A stretch of 64,000 bases of DNA from Bacteroidales bacterium (GTDB lineage Bacteria; Bacteroidota; Bacteroidia; Bacteroidales; P3): positions 1 through 64,000 of the forward strand of contig JAFWOP010000037.1 in the NCBI GenBank assembly GCA_017545365.1. The letters are read 5' to 3'. A program made the translations under genes and the position numbers. This document shows positions 29,001 through 36,168 of the stretch, one piece after another (position 1 is the first letter of the stretch; every line of letters begins with the position of its first letter). The notes under the pieces were generated by a model, which ran no database searches, was not told the DNA's origin, and saw only the letters and a program-made list of their open reading frames with translations.

Positions 29001-30706
29001 CGGCCACAGAGCCGCTCACCAAGCTGTCGCTGGAGTGCACCAACCGCAAGCAGATAGGCTTCGACTTCACGCTTCCCGCACAGGGAGTGAAGGAGACGGC
29101 CTACATCATCAGGGTGGTGGAAAAGGGCGACGAAGAGCAGCGCACCTTCACCATCCCCGCTATCGAGGAGGAGTACCAGAAGGTGTGCGACCTGTGGGAC
29201 CAACGGCTGAACATCATCCAGGTGGAGACACCCGACAAGTCGTTCAACTATATGCTGAACCGCTGGTACCTCTACCAGGTCTACTCCGCCCGCCTCTTCG
29301 CCCGCGCAGGATTCTACCAGGTAGGCGGCGCCACGGGCTTCCGCGACCAGCTGCAGGACGTGATGTCGTGCCTCTACAGCGACCCCGCCTATGCCCGCCG
29401 TCAGATTCTGGAGCATGCCGCACACCAGTTTGCCGAAGGCGACGTGCTGCACTGGTGGCATGAGAGCATGATGACAGGTGCCCGCACCACCTTCAGCGAC
29501 GACTACCTGTGGCTGGTATATGTCACCTACCAGTATGTGCATGTCACCGGCGACAGGAGCATCCTCACCGAGCAGGTGGTCTTCTGCCAGGCCGACCAGC
29601 TGAACGCCGAGGAGGCAGAACGCTGTCTGCTCTACGCCCTGCCAAAGCACAAGGTGGCTCCGACCGCCGACCAACGCGACAACAACTTCGAGTACGCCAC
29701 ACTGTACGAGCACCTGTGCCGCGCCATCAACCGTTCAAAACGCCGCATAGGCATCCACGGCCTGCCGCTGATGGGCTGCGGCGACTGGAACGACGGCATG
29801 TCGCTGGTCGGTGTGGAAGGCAAAGGCGAGAGCGTGTGGGTGGCCTTCTTCCTGGCCGACTTGCTGCCTAAGATGGAGGAGATGACACAGATGGTACGGG
29901 GGGCCGACCTCGGCTACTGCGCCGAGCTGTCGGAATTCCGCAGCCAGCTCGTGGCCGCACTGCAGGACAACGCTTGGGACGGCGCATGGTTCCTCCGCGC
30001 CTATTTCGACAACGGCGACCCCATGGGCTCACGCAACAACACCGAGTGCCAAATCGACCTCATCTCGCAGGCTTGGAGCATCCTGACCCATGTGGCCACG
30101 CCGCAGCAGAAGGAGTCGATATTCCGTGAGACGGACAACCGTCTGGTCAACCGCGAGCACGAAATCATACAGCTGCTCACCCCCGCCTTCCAGCATTCGC
30201 AGAACAACCCCGGATACATCATGCACTACCCTGTCGGCATCCGCGAAAACGGAGGCCAGTACACCCACGGCGCCATGTGGTACATCATGGCACAGCTGCA
30301 GGAGGGCCGCACCGACATGGCCTACTTCCTCTATTCGCTCATCAACCCCATCCACCGCACCTCGACACTGGCCGAAGTGTTGAAATACAAGGTGGAGCCG
30401 TACTGCATTGCCGCCGACATCTACAGCAACCCGCAGCATCCGGGCCGCGGCGGTTGGACTTGGTACACCGGCTCGGCATCATGGGCGTACAAGACGGGTA
30501 TTGAGAACATACTCGGTCTGCAGAAAGAGGGCGACACGCTGGTACTCAACCCCTCCATACCGTCAGACTGGGAAGGCTTCTCCATCACCTACCGCTATGG
30601 CAGCACGCCCTACCACATCAACTACCGCCGTCACAGCGGCACCGCCACGGCTCCGAACACAATCAAACTGGTGGACGACGGCATGCCGCACCAAATAGAC
30701 ATCTGA
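23006..30706 (+). CDS. Cyclic beta-1,2-glucan synthase-like protein (GT84-glycoamylase-GH94)
   Basis: A 2,566-residue multidomain membrane enzyme. Order: a helical N-terminal region; two hydrophobic segments near 270-330; a glycosyltransferase 84-type domain with TLDTDTEL near residue 503 and RGDWQIIGWL near 654; further membrane segments near 690-750 and 830-880; a glycoamylase-like domain near 930-1320; a GH36-type supersandwich; and a GH94 phosphorylase-like domain with GCGDWNDGMS near 2258 that carries the expected catalytic Asp. This is the layout of NdvB/ChvB/Cgs, which polymerise UDP-glucose into beta-1,2-glucan, trim it and cyclise it, though those are near 2,800 residues. Activity and cyclisation are inferred. 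It is co-transcribed with the OmpA-family gene 3 nt downstream. No NdvA-type ABC exporter is adjacent. Confidence 0.88.
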   Translation: MKSTYKIFKESVKEITQYYLLLVEETKSQRLVGSTNEWVLDNYYMISEQEKVLKVDLRSKSFRELDARRVQQLTEVLRGFLVKCHYQIDKTLLFRYLSQVQVKQKDYLSYPEVCALLPLVKCVLLEDLADLCRTLAASHAYHYSPTDKSSADMEKLNEAAKQNLMMMNIFNSLKKMTKLPIAELLDYVSFSERMLKGEAAGMYDQMYDKTKDDYRAKIVRLTKKRSRRAAREDNSEYELVKELVEQADARGEHVGWQLFPPKAWNRRAHAYIWIVVLATLALAALFARWAMGCWTGWMTLLFAILMLVPMSQMVIDLFNQCLFWLHKPVNTFKLKFKDGLIPEEYATMVIMPTILKNRQKTIELLEQLEIYYLSNINRASDGQRLESRPQNLYYTLIGDAAAGPNEEMPWDDEVAEAGLTKVKELNEKYGAPIFNFIYRRRAYSEGEGCWLGFERKRGAILHFNDLLLGNHSEEEKKRFFRCETISDWLKQPVTPITFIITLDTDTELVLYSAQKLIGAMAHPLNRARLSADGRRVDAGYGIMQPRVNVDVEVTNKSRYAQLFAGLGGLDVYTTASFELYQDIFNEGSFCGKGIYDLKIFQQVLRGTFPQNLILSHDLIEGCHIRCGLINDVELFDDNPSNYIDDAKRHHRWTRGDWQIIGWLRNRVRNERGDIVKNQVNTIGRWKIFDNLRRSVLSLACVVVLLFGYAASIGHTAVISPAWYVLAVMLVVALPILFFLMGQITRLPRFNKRYRYYMTLMRGIGVVIRRAFVQFALLPKEAWMYTDALVRACYRMWFSHRNLLNWVTSDEAAKSTKGTLDDYVKKFWFNYVCAAVVAVLTVMVMDHTSEVGASVVWMVVASAFVCVSWVGAPFLMFYLGKKFAQDKKGLNAEETGEVKTWAKDTWNYFDSLLTEENNYLIPDNYQLNRGQKADYKTSPTNIGYSMVAVISAAELGFITHNAAMERLRHIVDTVTRLEKWHGHLFNWYHIQNLKALPNYFISTCDSGNFVACLYVVKGYLAQHEGDQGLLSQVSRLIDLTDFSKLYNHELDVFSIGFDYGAHALLPYHYNNFASEARLTSFLTIAQGDAPYKHWFCLDKTLVQYRGFKGVASWYGTLFEYFMPLIFLPTYKHTLMDETYSFAIRAQRAFIRNIQHSQTAAHPTGGAAGLLPWGISETAYNELDDAQNYKYHAFGVPYLKFQNTTPDRIVISPYSSLMTIGVDDRAVYDNMLRFRQLDMYDGMGFFESYDEEDHVPVRAHYAHHQGMILASLTNYLADHCLQHYFMAEPIMKSMETLLKEKAQVKPYIDLKVTQYKRYQYAKVQTESDAREYDGIATVPEIGVLSNGLYTVLLNDRGSGFSRYRNVMVNRYRKISADHYGQYLYVRNLKSDKLWCNTYAPLDVMPQSYRVSFASDKIKYLRVDDGIETTTEITVVKDRYAELRRITFTNHSGTDVDLELTSYAEVVLAPHENDENHRVFNSMNILSEYDAELQALILSKPIKETRESRYMVLHSLFVPFDGENEHNEAPEYETSRLKFLGRGGSLQHAAIIEGHRTLTGTVGTTLDPIMSMRRRIHVAEGEAVTVVMLTAFGKAREQLTDIANAYHDALDIEHAFETASVYNNMRTSMSLLKGAQMRLYNSIAKYLLQTATLGNDRQQNLAKNRMSQSNLWRFGISGDNAILLLEIDSINRSGFAKEIMRAYEYYKVHGLVLDVVFINDEQGEQREGLTHFIRNIANTEHLWAAHQEKGHVYILNGNEISDEERILLRTVARLTFFTGNGKTLEQQLLDLEKANQHYQNMVEYPVRKTSSDFHVWSTLDFYNQYGGFDRDGHDYVVTNTNTPMPWVNVLSNPRFGCIVSSTMAGFTFAFNAQQFKLTGWSNDIVRDNASEMLLINKEQFVPATARHGQGFSAFDAEYDDFKVMVRVFVASERLEKYYQIKIENKTNAPLDIRLDMVYKLVMGVTEEETARYLYHEWHPEQNSLLVRNVYHDIYRDTWLQLTATEPLTKLSLECTNRKQIGFDFTLPAQGVKETAYIIRVVEKGDEEQRTFTIPAIEEEYQKVCDLWDQRLNIIQVETPDKSFNYMLNRWYLYQVYSARLFARAGFYQVGGATGFRDQLQDVMSCLYSDPAYARRQILEHAAHQFAEGDVLHWWHESMMTGARTTFSDDYLWLVYVTYQYVHVTGDRSILTEQVVFCQADQLNAEEAERCLLYALPKHKVAPTADQRDNNFEYATLYEHLCRAINRSKRRIGIHGLPLMGCGDWNDGMSLVGVEGKGESVWVAFFLADLLPKMEEMTQMVRGADLGYCAELSEFRSQLVAALQDNAWDGAWFLRAYFDNGDPMGSRNNTECQIDLISQAWSILTHVATPQQKESIFRETDNRLVNREHEIIQLLTPAFQHSQNNPGYIMHYPVGIRENGGQYTHGAMWYIMAQLQEGRTDMAYFLYSLINPIHRTSTLAEVLKYKVEPYCIAADIYSNPQHPGRGGWTWYTGSASWAYKTGIENILGLQKEGDTLVLNPSIPSDWEGFSITYRYGSTPYHINYRRHSGTATAPNTIKLVDDGMPHQIDI

Positions 30707-30708
30707 TC

Positions 30709-33567
30709 TTGAGAGCTGCACAGTCAGAAACACACGGCACACGGCATCGTCACCGCATCAGCCCATACGGCCACCCCTTACTGCTGGCCGTATGGGTGTT
30801 TTTGGTGTGGATGGCTGTGCCGCTGCTCACGCCCGCACAGAACGCCTCCACGATGCCTATCCCGCCCGATGCCGAATACCCCTTCAAACGGGATATGGCG
30901 AAAGGCAAATACGACAAGGCCGACGAGAAAATCAAACGCCGCATCGAGCGCGACAGCAACAACCTGGAATGCCACTACGCCGCCTACTGGCTTTACAGCA
31001 CCGCCGCCTTTGAGCGGCGCAACCTCGACATCGCCTATCGCCACCTGGTGCGCGTGAGGACCCTCTTTGCCAACGCCAACGAGAAAGAGCTGGAACGGTG
31101 GGCGCGCGACAGCTACAGCGGCGCCCGCATCGACTATGACCTCTACAGGCTTGGATGCCTCGCCTTGGACGACGCCCACAAGTTGCGCACCCCCGACGCC
31201 TACCAGCGCATCCTCGACCACTACCCCCTCCTGCCCGCCGTCCTGCGCGACAGCACCACCAACAGCCGCGACAGCTTGGAGTTCGACATCGCACGGCGCT
31301 CCGGCACCGTACAAACCGTGCAGGACTTCATTGACCGCCGTCCCCATTCGGTGGTGACAGAGGATGCCGTCATCTTCCGCGACAGCCTCGCCTTTGCCGA
31401 TGCCGACAGCCGCCACACCTACACTGCCTACCAGCAATTCCGCGTCACCTACCCCCACTCGCACCTCTACGCCCGTGCCACCGACAGCGTATACGTCATC
31501 GAGTACCGCGACGCCGTGGGGCACAACTCTGAGCAGTACTACCGCGGCTATGCCGAACGCTACCCCTCCAGCCCTTACACCGAGAGATGTGTGTGGCGGG
31601 CGGACAGCATCGAATACCATCGCGAGACCGACACCTCCGACTGGCAGAGCCTCATACACTATCTGGACACCCGCAACCGCGCCCATTGGGCGGACACCGC
31701 CGCCGACAACCTCGCACACTTCGCCCTCCGCCACCAGCATGTGACAGCCGCCATTCAGGCCCTGAGACGCCTAAAGAGCAGCGACCCACACTACTACAGG
31801 CTCGGACACTGGCTACACGATGTCTACCTGCACTCCTCCGTCACCAACTTCAGCCGTTTTTATAAGAGTCGCGCAGGACGGGCCATCCCGCAGGAACAAC
31901 GAGCCAAGGACTCGCTGGCCCTCACCATGTACCAACACTACGACTATCGCAACATCGACAGCTGCATCCGAACCATCGCCCCCTACCACGAAGCCTTTAT
32001 CATGCTCCAGCAGCTCATCAAAGACGACGTGGACCACCAGCGGTGGAACAATGCCGTCAACACCATAACGAAATACGGCAACCATTTCGGCGACGACTAC
32101 GACTACCGCCGACTGTTGGCCACACTCGAGACCAAGGCCGAAGCCACAGTCCGCACACAGCCCCTGGCAGCAGCCAACACAGCCAAAGGCGACGAATACG
32201 CGCCAGTAATCAGTGCCGACGAGCGCACCCTCTATTTCGCAGCCCGCAACAGGGAGGAGAACATCGGGGGCGAGGACATCTACGTCATCCAACGCAAAGG
32301 CAACAAATGGGGCACTGCCTCGCTGGAGATGGACCTCTCACACACCTACGGCAACGAGGCTCCGATATCCATCAGCGTGGACGGCAACAGCCTGCTCCTC
32401 TACCAGAGCGGCATACTATACCAGGCCGACAAGGCGGAGGAGGGGTGGGACGTGCACCGTCTGCCCGCCACCATCAATTCGAGCAGCTGGCAGTCCGACG
32501 CCACCGTCGCAGCCAACGGCCGCGCCCTGCTCTTCGCCGCCAAAGGCAAGACCGACCACGAGGTGGACAGCTCGCTGAACCTCTATGTCTCACTGTTGGA
32601 CGACCAAGGCCGCTGGGGTACGCCTATCGAGCTCGGCCCTATGGTTAACACCCCCTTCGACGAACGGTCGCCCTGCCTCCATCCCGACATGCGAACCCTT
32701 TATTTCAGCTCCGAAGGTCATGGGGCGATGGGAGAGATGGACGTATATGTGACCACGCGGCTCGACGACAGCTGGACCCGCTGGTCCGTCCCTGTCAACC
32801 TCGGCAAGGAAGTCAACACCAGCGGCGACGACTGGGGCTATAAGGTGAACACGTCGGGCGACAAAGCCTATTTTGCCCGCCACGCCAACGGCTCGCAGAA
32901 CATCTTCACCACCACCCTGCCCCACCGGGTGCGTCCCCTGGCGGTGTCCCTGGTCTCCGGCACGGTGAAAAAGTACGACGGCACCCCCTTGGCCACCTGC
33001 CTACGCTGGGAATCGCCCTCTAGCGGCCAGACCCTAGGGCAATGCCACACCAACCCCGCCAACGGACAATATTCAATCCTGCTGCCTTACGGGCAGGAGT
33101 ACGGGCTCTACGTCTGCGACTCTAACTATTTCCCCTCCGCATGCATCATAGACCTTCAGGCGGGGTCGTCTGAACCCAACAAGACCTACAACCTACGGAC
33201 AGCCAGCTACCGACAGATTGTCGAAGACAGCCTAGACATGCAGCTCGACAACACCACCTTCGACATCTCAAACCCCAGGCCTAACGCCTCATCCTTTGCC
33301 GAGCTGTCGCGTATAGCCCGAATAATCAAGAGCCACCGTTTCAAAGCCGTCATCGAATGCCATGTGGACGGCACCCCAGGAGACAAAGACAACTTAGAGC
33401 TCTCGAAACGCCGCGCCGCCGCCATACGCGACCTGCTGATAGAACAGGGCTGCCGTCCCTCCGACATCATCGACATCGGCCTGGGAAGCGACTACCCCCT
33501 GCCCTACGACAAAGGCTCCCGTATCCGCCCCCTGCAACGCCGCACACTCATACGGCTGACGCGGTAA
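30709..33567 (+). CDS. OmpA-family protein with TPR-like, PD40 and regulatory-like domains (PorE-like)
   Basis: A 952-residue envelope protein. A basic N-terminus and hydrophobic stretch (LLLAVWVFLVWMAVPLL) look like a signal peptide. A helical TPR-like region covers about 45-480; PD40 beta-propeller blades follow at about 490-740 (ISADERTLYFAARN, HPDMRTLYFSSEG); then a carboxypeptidase-regulatory-like module (SGTVKKYDGTPLATCL); and a C-terminal OmpA domain whose NLELSKRRAAAIRDLL helix would bind peptidoglycan. This order matches PorE of the T9SS and its paralogues. The start is a TTG 3 nt after the glucan synthase stop, implying translational coupling. A role beside glucan synthesis is inferred only from position. 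Confidence 0.8.
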   Translation: MRAAQSETHGTRHRHRISPYGHPLLLAVWVFLVWMAVPLLTPAQNASTMPIPPDAEYPFKRDMAKGKYDKADEKIKRRIERDSNNLECHYAAYWLYSTAAFERRNLDIAYRHLVRVRTLFANANEKELERWARDSYSGARIDYDLYRLGCLALDDAHKLRTPDAYQRILDHYPLLPAVLRDSTTNSRDSLEFDIARRSGTVQTVQDFIDRRPHSVVTEDAVIFRDSLAFADADSRHTYTAYQQFRVTYPHSHLYARATDSVYVIEYRDAVGHNSEQYYRGYAERYPSSPYTERCVWRADSIEYHRETDTSDWQSLIHYLDTRNRAHWADTAADNLAHFALRHQHVTAAIQALRRLKSSDPHYYRLGHWLHDVYLHSSVTNFSRFYKSRAGRAIPQEQRAKDSLALTMYQHYDYRNIDSCIRTIAPYHEAFIMLQQLIKDDVDHQRWNNAVNTITKYGNHFGDDYDYRRLLATLETKAEATVRTQPLAAANTAKGDEYAPVISADERTLYFAARNREENIGGEDIYVIQRKGNKWGTASLEMDLSHTYGNEAPISISVDGNSLLLYQSGILYQADKAEEGWDVHRLPATINSSSWQSDATVAANGRALLFAAKGKTDHEVDSSLNLYVSLLDDQGRWGTPIELGPMVNTPFDERSPCLHPDMRTLYFSSEGHGAMGEMDVYVTTRLDDSWTRWSVPVNLGKEVNTSGDDWGYKVNTSGDKAYFARHANGSQNIFTTTLPHRVRPLAVSLVSGTVKKYDGTPLATCLRWESPSSGQTLGQCHTNPANGQYSILLPYGQEYGLYVCDSNYFPSACIIDLQAGSSEPNKTYNLRTASYRQIVEDSLDMQLDNTTFDISNPRPNASSFAELSRIARIIKSHRFKAVIECHVDGTPGDKDNLELSKRRAAAIRDLLIEQGCRPSDIIDIGLGSDYPLPYDKGSRIRPLQRRTLIRLTR

Positions 33568-33620
33568 TGTGTTGCCACGCTGCCATCAAGCAATTCCCAG
33601 TTCCCAACCCATATACAGAA

Positions 33621-33651
33621 AGGACGCTGCCTCTCATAATGGCAGCGTCCT
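33621..33651. terminator. Hairpin between convergent genes
   Basis: An 11-bp perfect stem (AGGACGCTGCC at 33621-33631, GGCAGCGTCCT at 33641-33651) with a 9-nt loop. It lies between the PorE-like gene and the convergent lipoprotein gene and could serve both. No long T-run. Confidence 0.65.
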
Positions 33652-33677
33652 GACATGAATGATATGTGAAGACCCGA

Positions 33678-35333
33678 CTAGTTGGCTAATCTGACCAGAC
33701 GGACAGCATAGCCATAATGCTTATTCCCATTAGGGCTATCAATGTGAGATTTGGTTAGTCGTCTTACAAGTAACACCTCGTATGCTGAACTGGCAGGATT
33801 ACTGCTGCTTCGGGTACTGGTCCAATAGTAGCAGCCAACATCAAAACTATTATTAGTACTAGTATAACCACTATAATACCCAACTTGATTTTCTCCTTTA
33901 TTGCCATTACGACGACCAGCTGCCGGTAAGAAGACCGCACCCGCAGCCTCCATCTTGGCCCAGTCGCTAGCCGAGTAGCTATTACCCCACCCATCGGCAG
34001 AACTGTTGATGTTTGTGGGAACGGCGACATCGGACGGATGGGTATAGACATCGGGGAAGAGGATGACACCCACTACCCCGCACACCATAGCCCTAGCATG
34101 ACGAGCGTTGGCGGTGGTGCCAATGGTGCTGGCCGGACGGTTAAACAGAATATGATTCCAATCCGCTTGTCCTAACGTGAACCAACCGCTGTTAGCCGCG
34201 TTGCCACCGTTAAGGATTGGATAATCGCCCCACTCAAAATAGAGTCTATAATAACCAGTGCCATTTCTGTTATACCATGGCTTATTACCTGTACCCCATC
34301 CGAAAAGGTCACAGTCATAGGTACAGTTGGTTGGATTCACGGAGTCGGTGCAGCTGTTAGCATTCTGACCATTCCGACCATAAAAGTCATACTGGTTATC
34401 GGCAAACTTGTAATACTTAGGCGTAGCGCTGCCTATATACTGAAGGTTGCCTTGGGAGAAGTAAACCTGACGGCCGCCCGTGATGCTGAATGCACCACCT
34501 TTTGTGCCAACGGGGTTGTCGGCCAGGGTGATTGGAAAGGTGTAGAACTCGTTGCGGTTCACCGTGAAGTTGCTGGTGCCTTCAGGGAAATGCAGCTCCT
34601 TGGTGTACTCACGGCCATAGTTGGTGTGTATGTGGATGGCCATGGCCGTATAGGCTGCCGGGGGCAGGTAGATGAAGAAACTCTGCATACTGCCGATGTT
34701 GACAGGAGTGCTGCAGGTGAGGGACACGCTGTTGGAGCCGTTGCCGCTAGTCAGGACGGGCTCGCCACTGTTGTAGTCGATGGTAAAGTCACCGCTGAGG
34801 TTCACGCTGTTGTTGGCGGCATCGTGAGCCGTGGCCACAATGTCGATGCTGCTGACGGCCACCCCTGCACCCTGCAGCTGGAGTTCCAGCACACCGCAAA
34901 GGTTCTTGAACGAAAAGTATTCCGACGTGGTGTGCCCGTACATGGGGTACTTGGTCAGCTCGCCGCTCACGGAGGCCTGCACCGGCGGCAGGGTGATGGT
35001 GTTGTAGGTCAGGGCGAAGTCGGACGGGTAGATGGCATAGCACTCGGCACCCAGGTTCTCGGCACCCTCCACATAGATGAGGTCGGCCATCGTGGGGTCA
35101 GCATTGGGACTGGCCGACACTACAGCGGATTGGCTGTTGAGGTCGAACACCTTCACTAGGTCGCCAGTATTCCAACTGATGGTCCCATTGTCACCGTTGA
35201 TGCCAAAGGATGTCTTCGACTGGGTGTTCTCGAGACTGGCGTGGAACATTATCTTGCCCTCCTTGTCCTTCTGGCAGGAAACCAGGGTGAGAAGCATAAG
35301 CACTGCTGTTAGCGCCATTGTGTATTTTTTCAT
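33678..35333 (-). CDS. Fimbrillin-like lipoprotein with C-terminal FISUMP/SUMF-like domain
   Basis: A 551-residue lipoprotein with lipobox Cys20 (LLTLVSC). The N-terminal ~270 residues (KTSFGINGDNGTISWNTGD, YAIYPSDFALTYN, ELHFPEG) resemble Bacteroidales fimbrillin/Mfa-type structural folds. From GGRQVYFSQGNLQYIG on, the protein resembles the C-terminal domain of many Bacteroidales surface lipoproteins, with a Trp/Gly/Asn-rich core and an ending (YWTSTRSSS ... YGYAVRLVRLAN) like the FISUMP paralogous domain. Likely displayed on the outer membrane, with an adhesive or structural role. A 54-residue peptide gene lies 24 nt upstream on the same strand. Confidence 0.72.
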   Translation of the reverse strand: MKKYTMALTAVLMLLTLVSCQKDKEGKIMFHASLENTQSKTSFGINGDNGTISWNTGDLVKVFDLNSQSAVVSASPNADPTMADLIYVEGAENLGAECYAIYPSDFALTYNTITLPPVQASVSGELTKYPMYGHTTSEYFSFKNLCGVLELQLQGAGVAVSSIDIVATAHDAANNSVNLSGDFTIDYNSGEPVLTSGNGSNSVSLTCSTPVNIGSMQSFFIYLPPAAYTAMAIHIHTNYGREYTKELHFPEGTSNFTVNRNEFYTFPITLADNPVGTKGGAFSITGGRQVYFSQGNLQYIGSATPKYYKFADNQYDFYGRNGQNANSCTDSVNPTNCTYDCDLFGWGTGNKPWYNRNGTGYYRLYFEWGDYPILNGGNAANSGWFTLGQADWNHILFNRPASTIGTTANARHARAMVCGVVGVILFPDVYTHPSDVAVPTNINSSADGWGNSYSASDWAKMEAAGAVFLPAAGRRNGNKGENQVGYYSGYTSTNNSFDVGCYYWTSTRSSSNPASSAYEVLLVRRLTKSHIDSPNGNKHYGYAVRLVRLAN

Positions 35334-35357
35334 CTCTCTTTCTTTTGGTTAAAGCAA

Positions 35358-35522
35358 TCAACTAAAATAAAATCCACTTGTCTCACCCCTTTCGGTGGTT
35401 TCGGTAGTGTTACCTTCTGGTTCTGGTGTGGGGGTGTTGCTGCCAGCAAAGCCTTTCTCTACTCTCACGTCGAAAGCCAAGACTGTCGGCACCACGTACA
35501 GTGTTTTGTTTTCTCTAATCAT
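35358..35522 (-). CDS. Small 54-residue protein upstream of a fimbrillin-like lipoprotein gene
   Basis: An ATG at 35522 opens a 54-codon frame ending in TGA: MIRENKTLYVVPTVLAFDVR, then VEKGFAGSNTPTPEPEGN, a Thr/Glu-rich stretch and a terminal GFYFS. The shape (a charged start, a hydrophobic VVPTVLAFDV strand, a VEKGFAGS turn, then an acidic/Thr tail) is that of the short proteins often found beside Bacteroidales surface lipoprotein genes, e.g. those with a VxxExGFAxS core. It lies 24 nt upstream of the lipoprotein gene and is probably co-transcribed. Function unknown; I see no signal peptide. The A/T-poor composition and family-like core argue for a real gene. Confidence 0.6.
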   Translation of the reverse strand: MIRENKTLYVVPTVLAFDVRVEKGFAGSNTPTPEPEGNTTETTERGETSGFYFS

Positions 35523-35832
35523 GTTGTAATTTGGAATTTGGATTAATATTATTGTTACCTATCTTGTCTTGCATGAAAACACCGATGGGGCAGATACAAT
35601 AAGGCACCCCCTCCCCTGGCAGCCCGCGGGCCGACACAAGGACGGTGCGAAAAAAGGAAAAAGGGAACGATTTATGCCCTCTCTGGCTTGTAAGAAAGCC
35701 CCTCCAATAACCTCAGAGCCGTCAAACAGACAGTTCTCCCTCAACTTTCGGAAGGCTAAGCGATACAGGGGGGGGTGAAAATCAGCATATTACGCATACA
35801 ATACAACCAACGGACACTCGCCATTGAAAGTG

Positions 35833-35840
35833 CAAAAATA
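35833..35840 (-). promoter_or_regulatory. Candidate -7 promoter element for the small peptide/lipoprotein operon
   Basis: TATTTTTG on the minus strand within A/T-rich DNA. It fits the phylum consensus but would give a leader of about 300 nt, so assignment is tentative. Confidence 0.4.
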
Positions 35841-36019
35841 CAAATAATAATTGAAACAACAGCTTTTTTGCATTTTTTTTTGCCCCTGTCCGCAGCAACG
35901 ACGCATCTTGATAAGGCTTTATTATGTGCTGACTAAAAAATAAGGTTATACTTTCACTAAGGACAACTCTCAAAGAATGATTCTCTGCCCCCTAATATTT
36001 GTCTCAGTAATGGTTACGA

Positions 36020-36130
36020 TAAAGGCTCGGAGAGAATTACTCCCAACAGTCCCACATACAGTGTGGAACTGTTGGAGGTCAGACTATTGATGTTTTGAAG
36101 AAACGCGCTCTCAATAGTTATCATTGTTTC
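36020..36130 (-). repeat. Degenerate family B repeat (copy 4)
   Basis: Read on the minus strand it has ATTGAGAGCGCGTTTC, then a hairpin with a 14-bp stem including one G-T pair (36050-36082, CCAACAGT/ACTGTTGG outer part), then CTCTCCGAGCC. These are recognisable pieces of the three-hairpin element at 16136 and 49957. It also lies just beyond the stop of the T9SS gene and could act as its terminator. Confidence 0.5.
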
Positions 36131-36168
36131 ATCATACTGGAGCGGGCTGATTCAGGTCTCCGTCCCAG

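Larger units (their letters stand above)
35523..36168. other. Intergenic region with leader and degenerate repeat
   Basis: From 35523 to 35832 lies what would be a ~300-nt leader of the small peptide gene if the -7 element at 35833-35840 is used; the frames in it show no recognisable product. The rest holds A/T-rich sequence and a degenerate family B repeat. Confidence 0.5.

Noticed and set aside
27938..29713. 591-codon antisense frame in the glucan synthase gene
   Set aside because: Shadow frame; the sense strand carries the GH94 domain.
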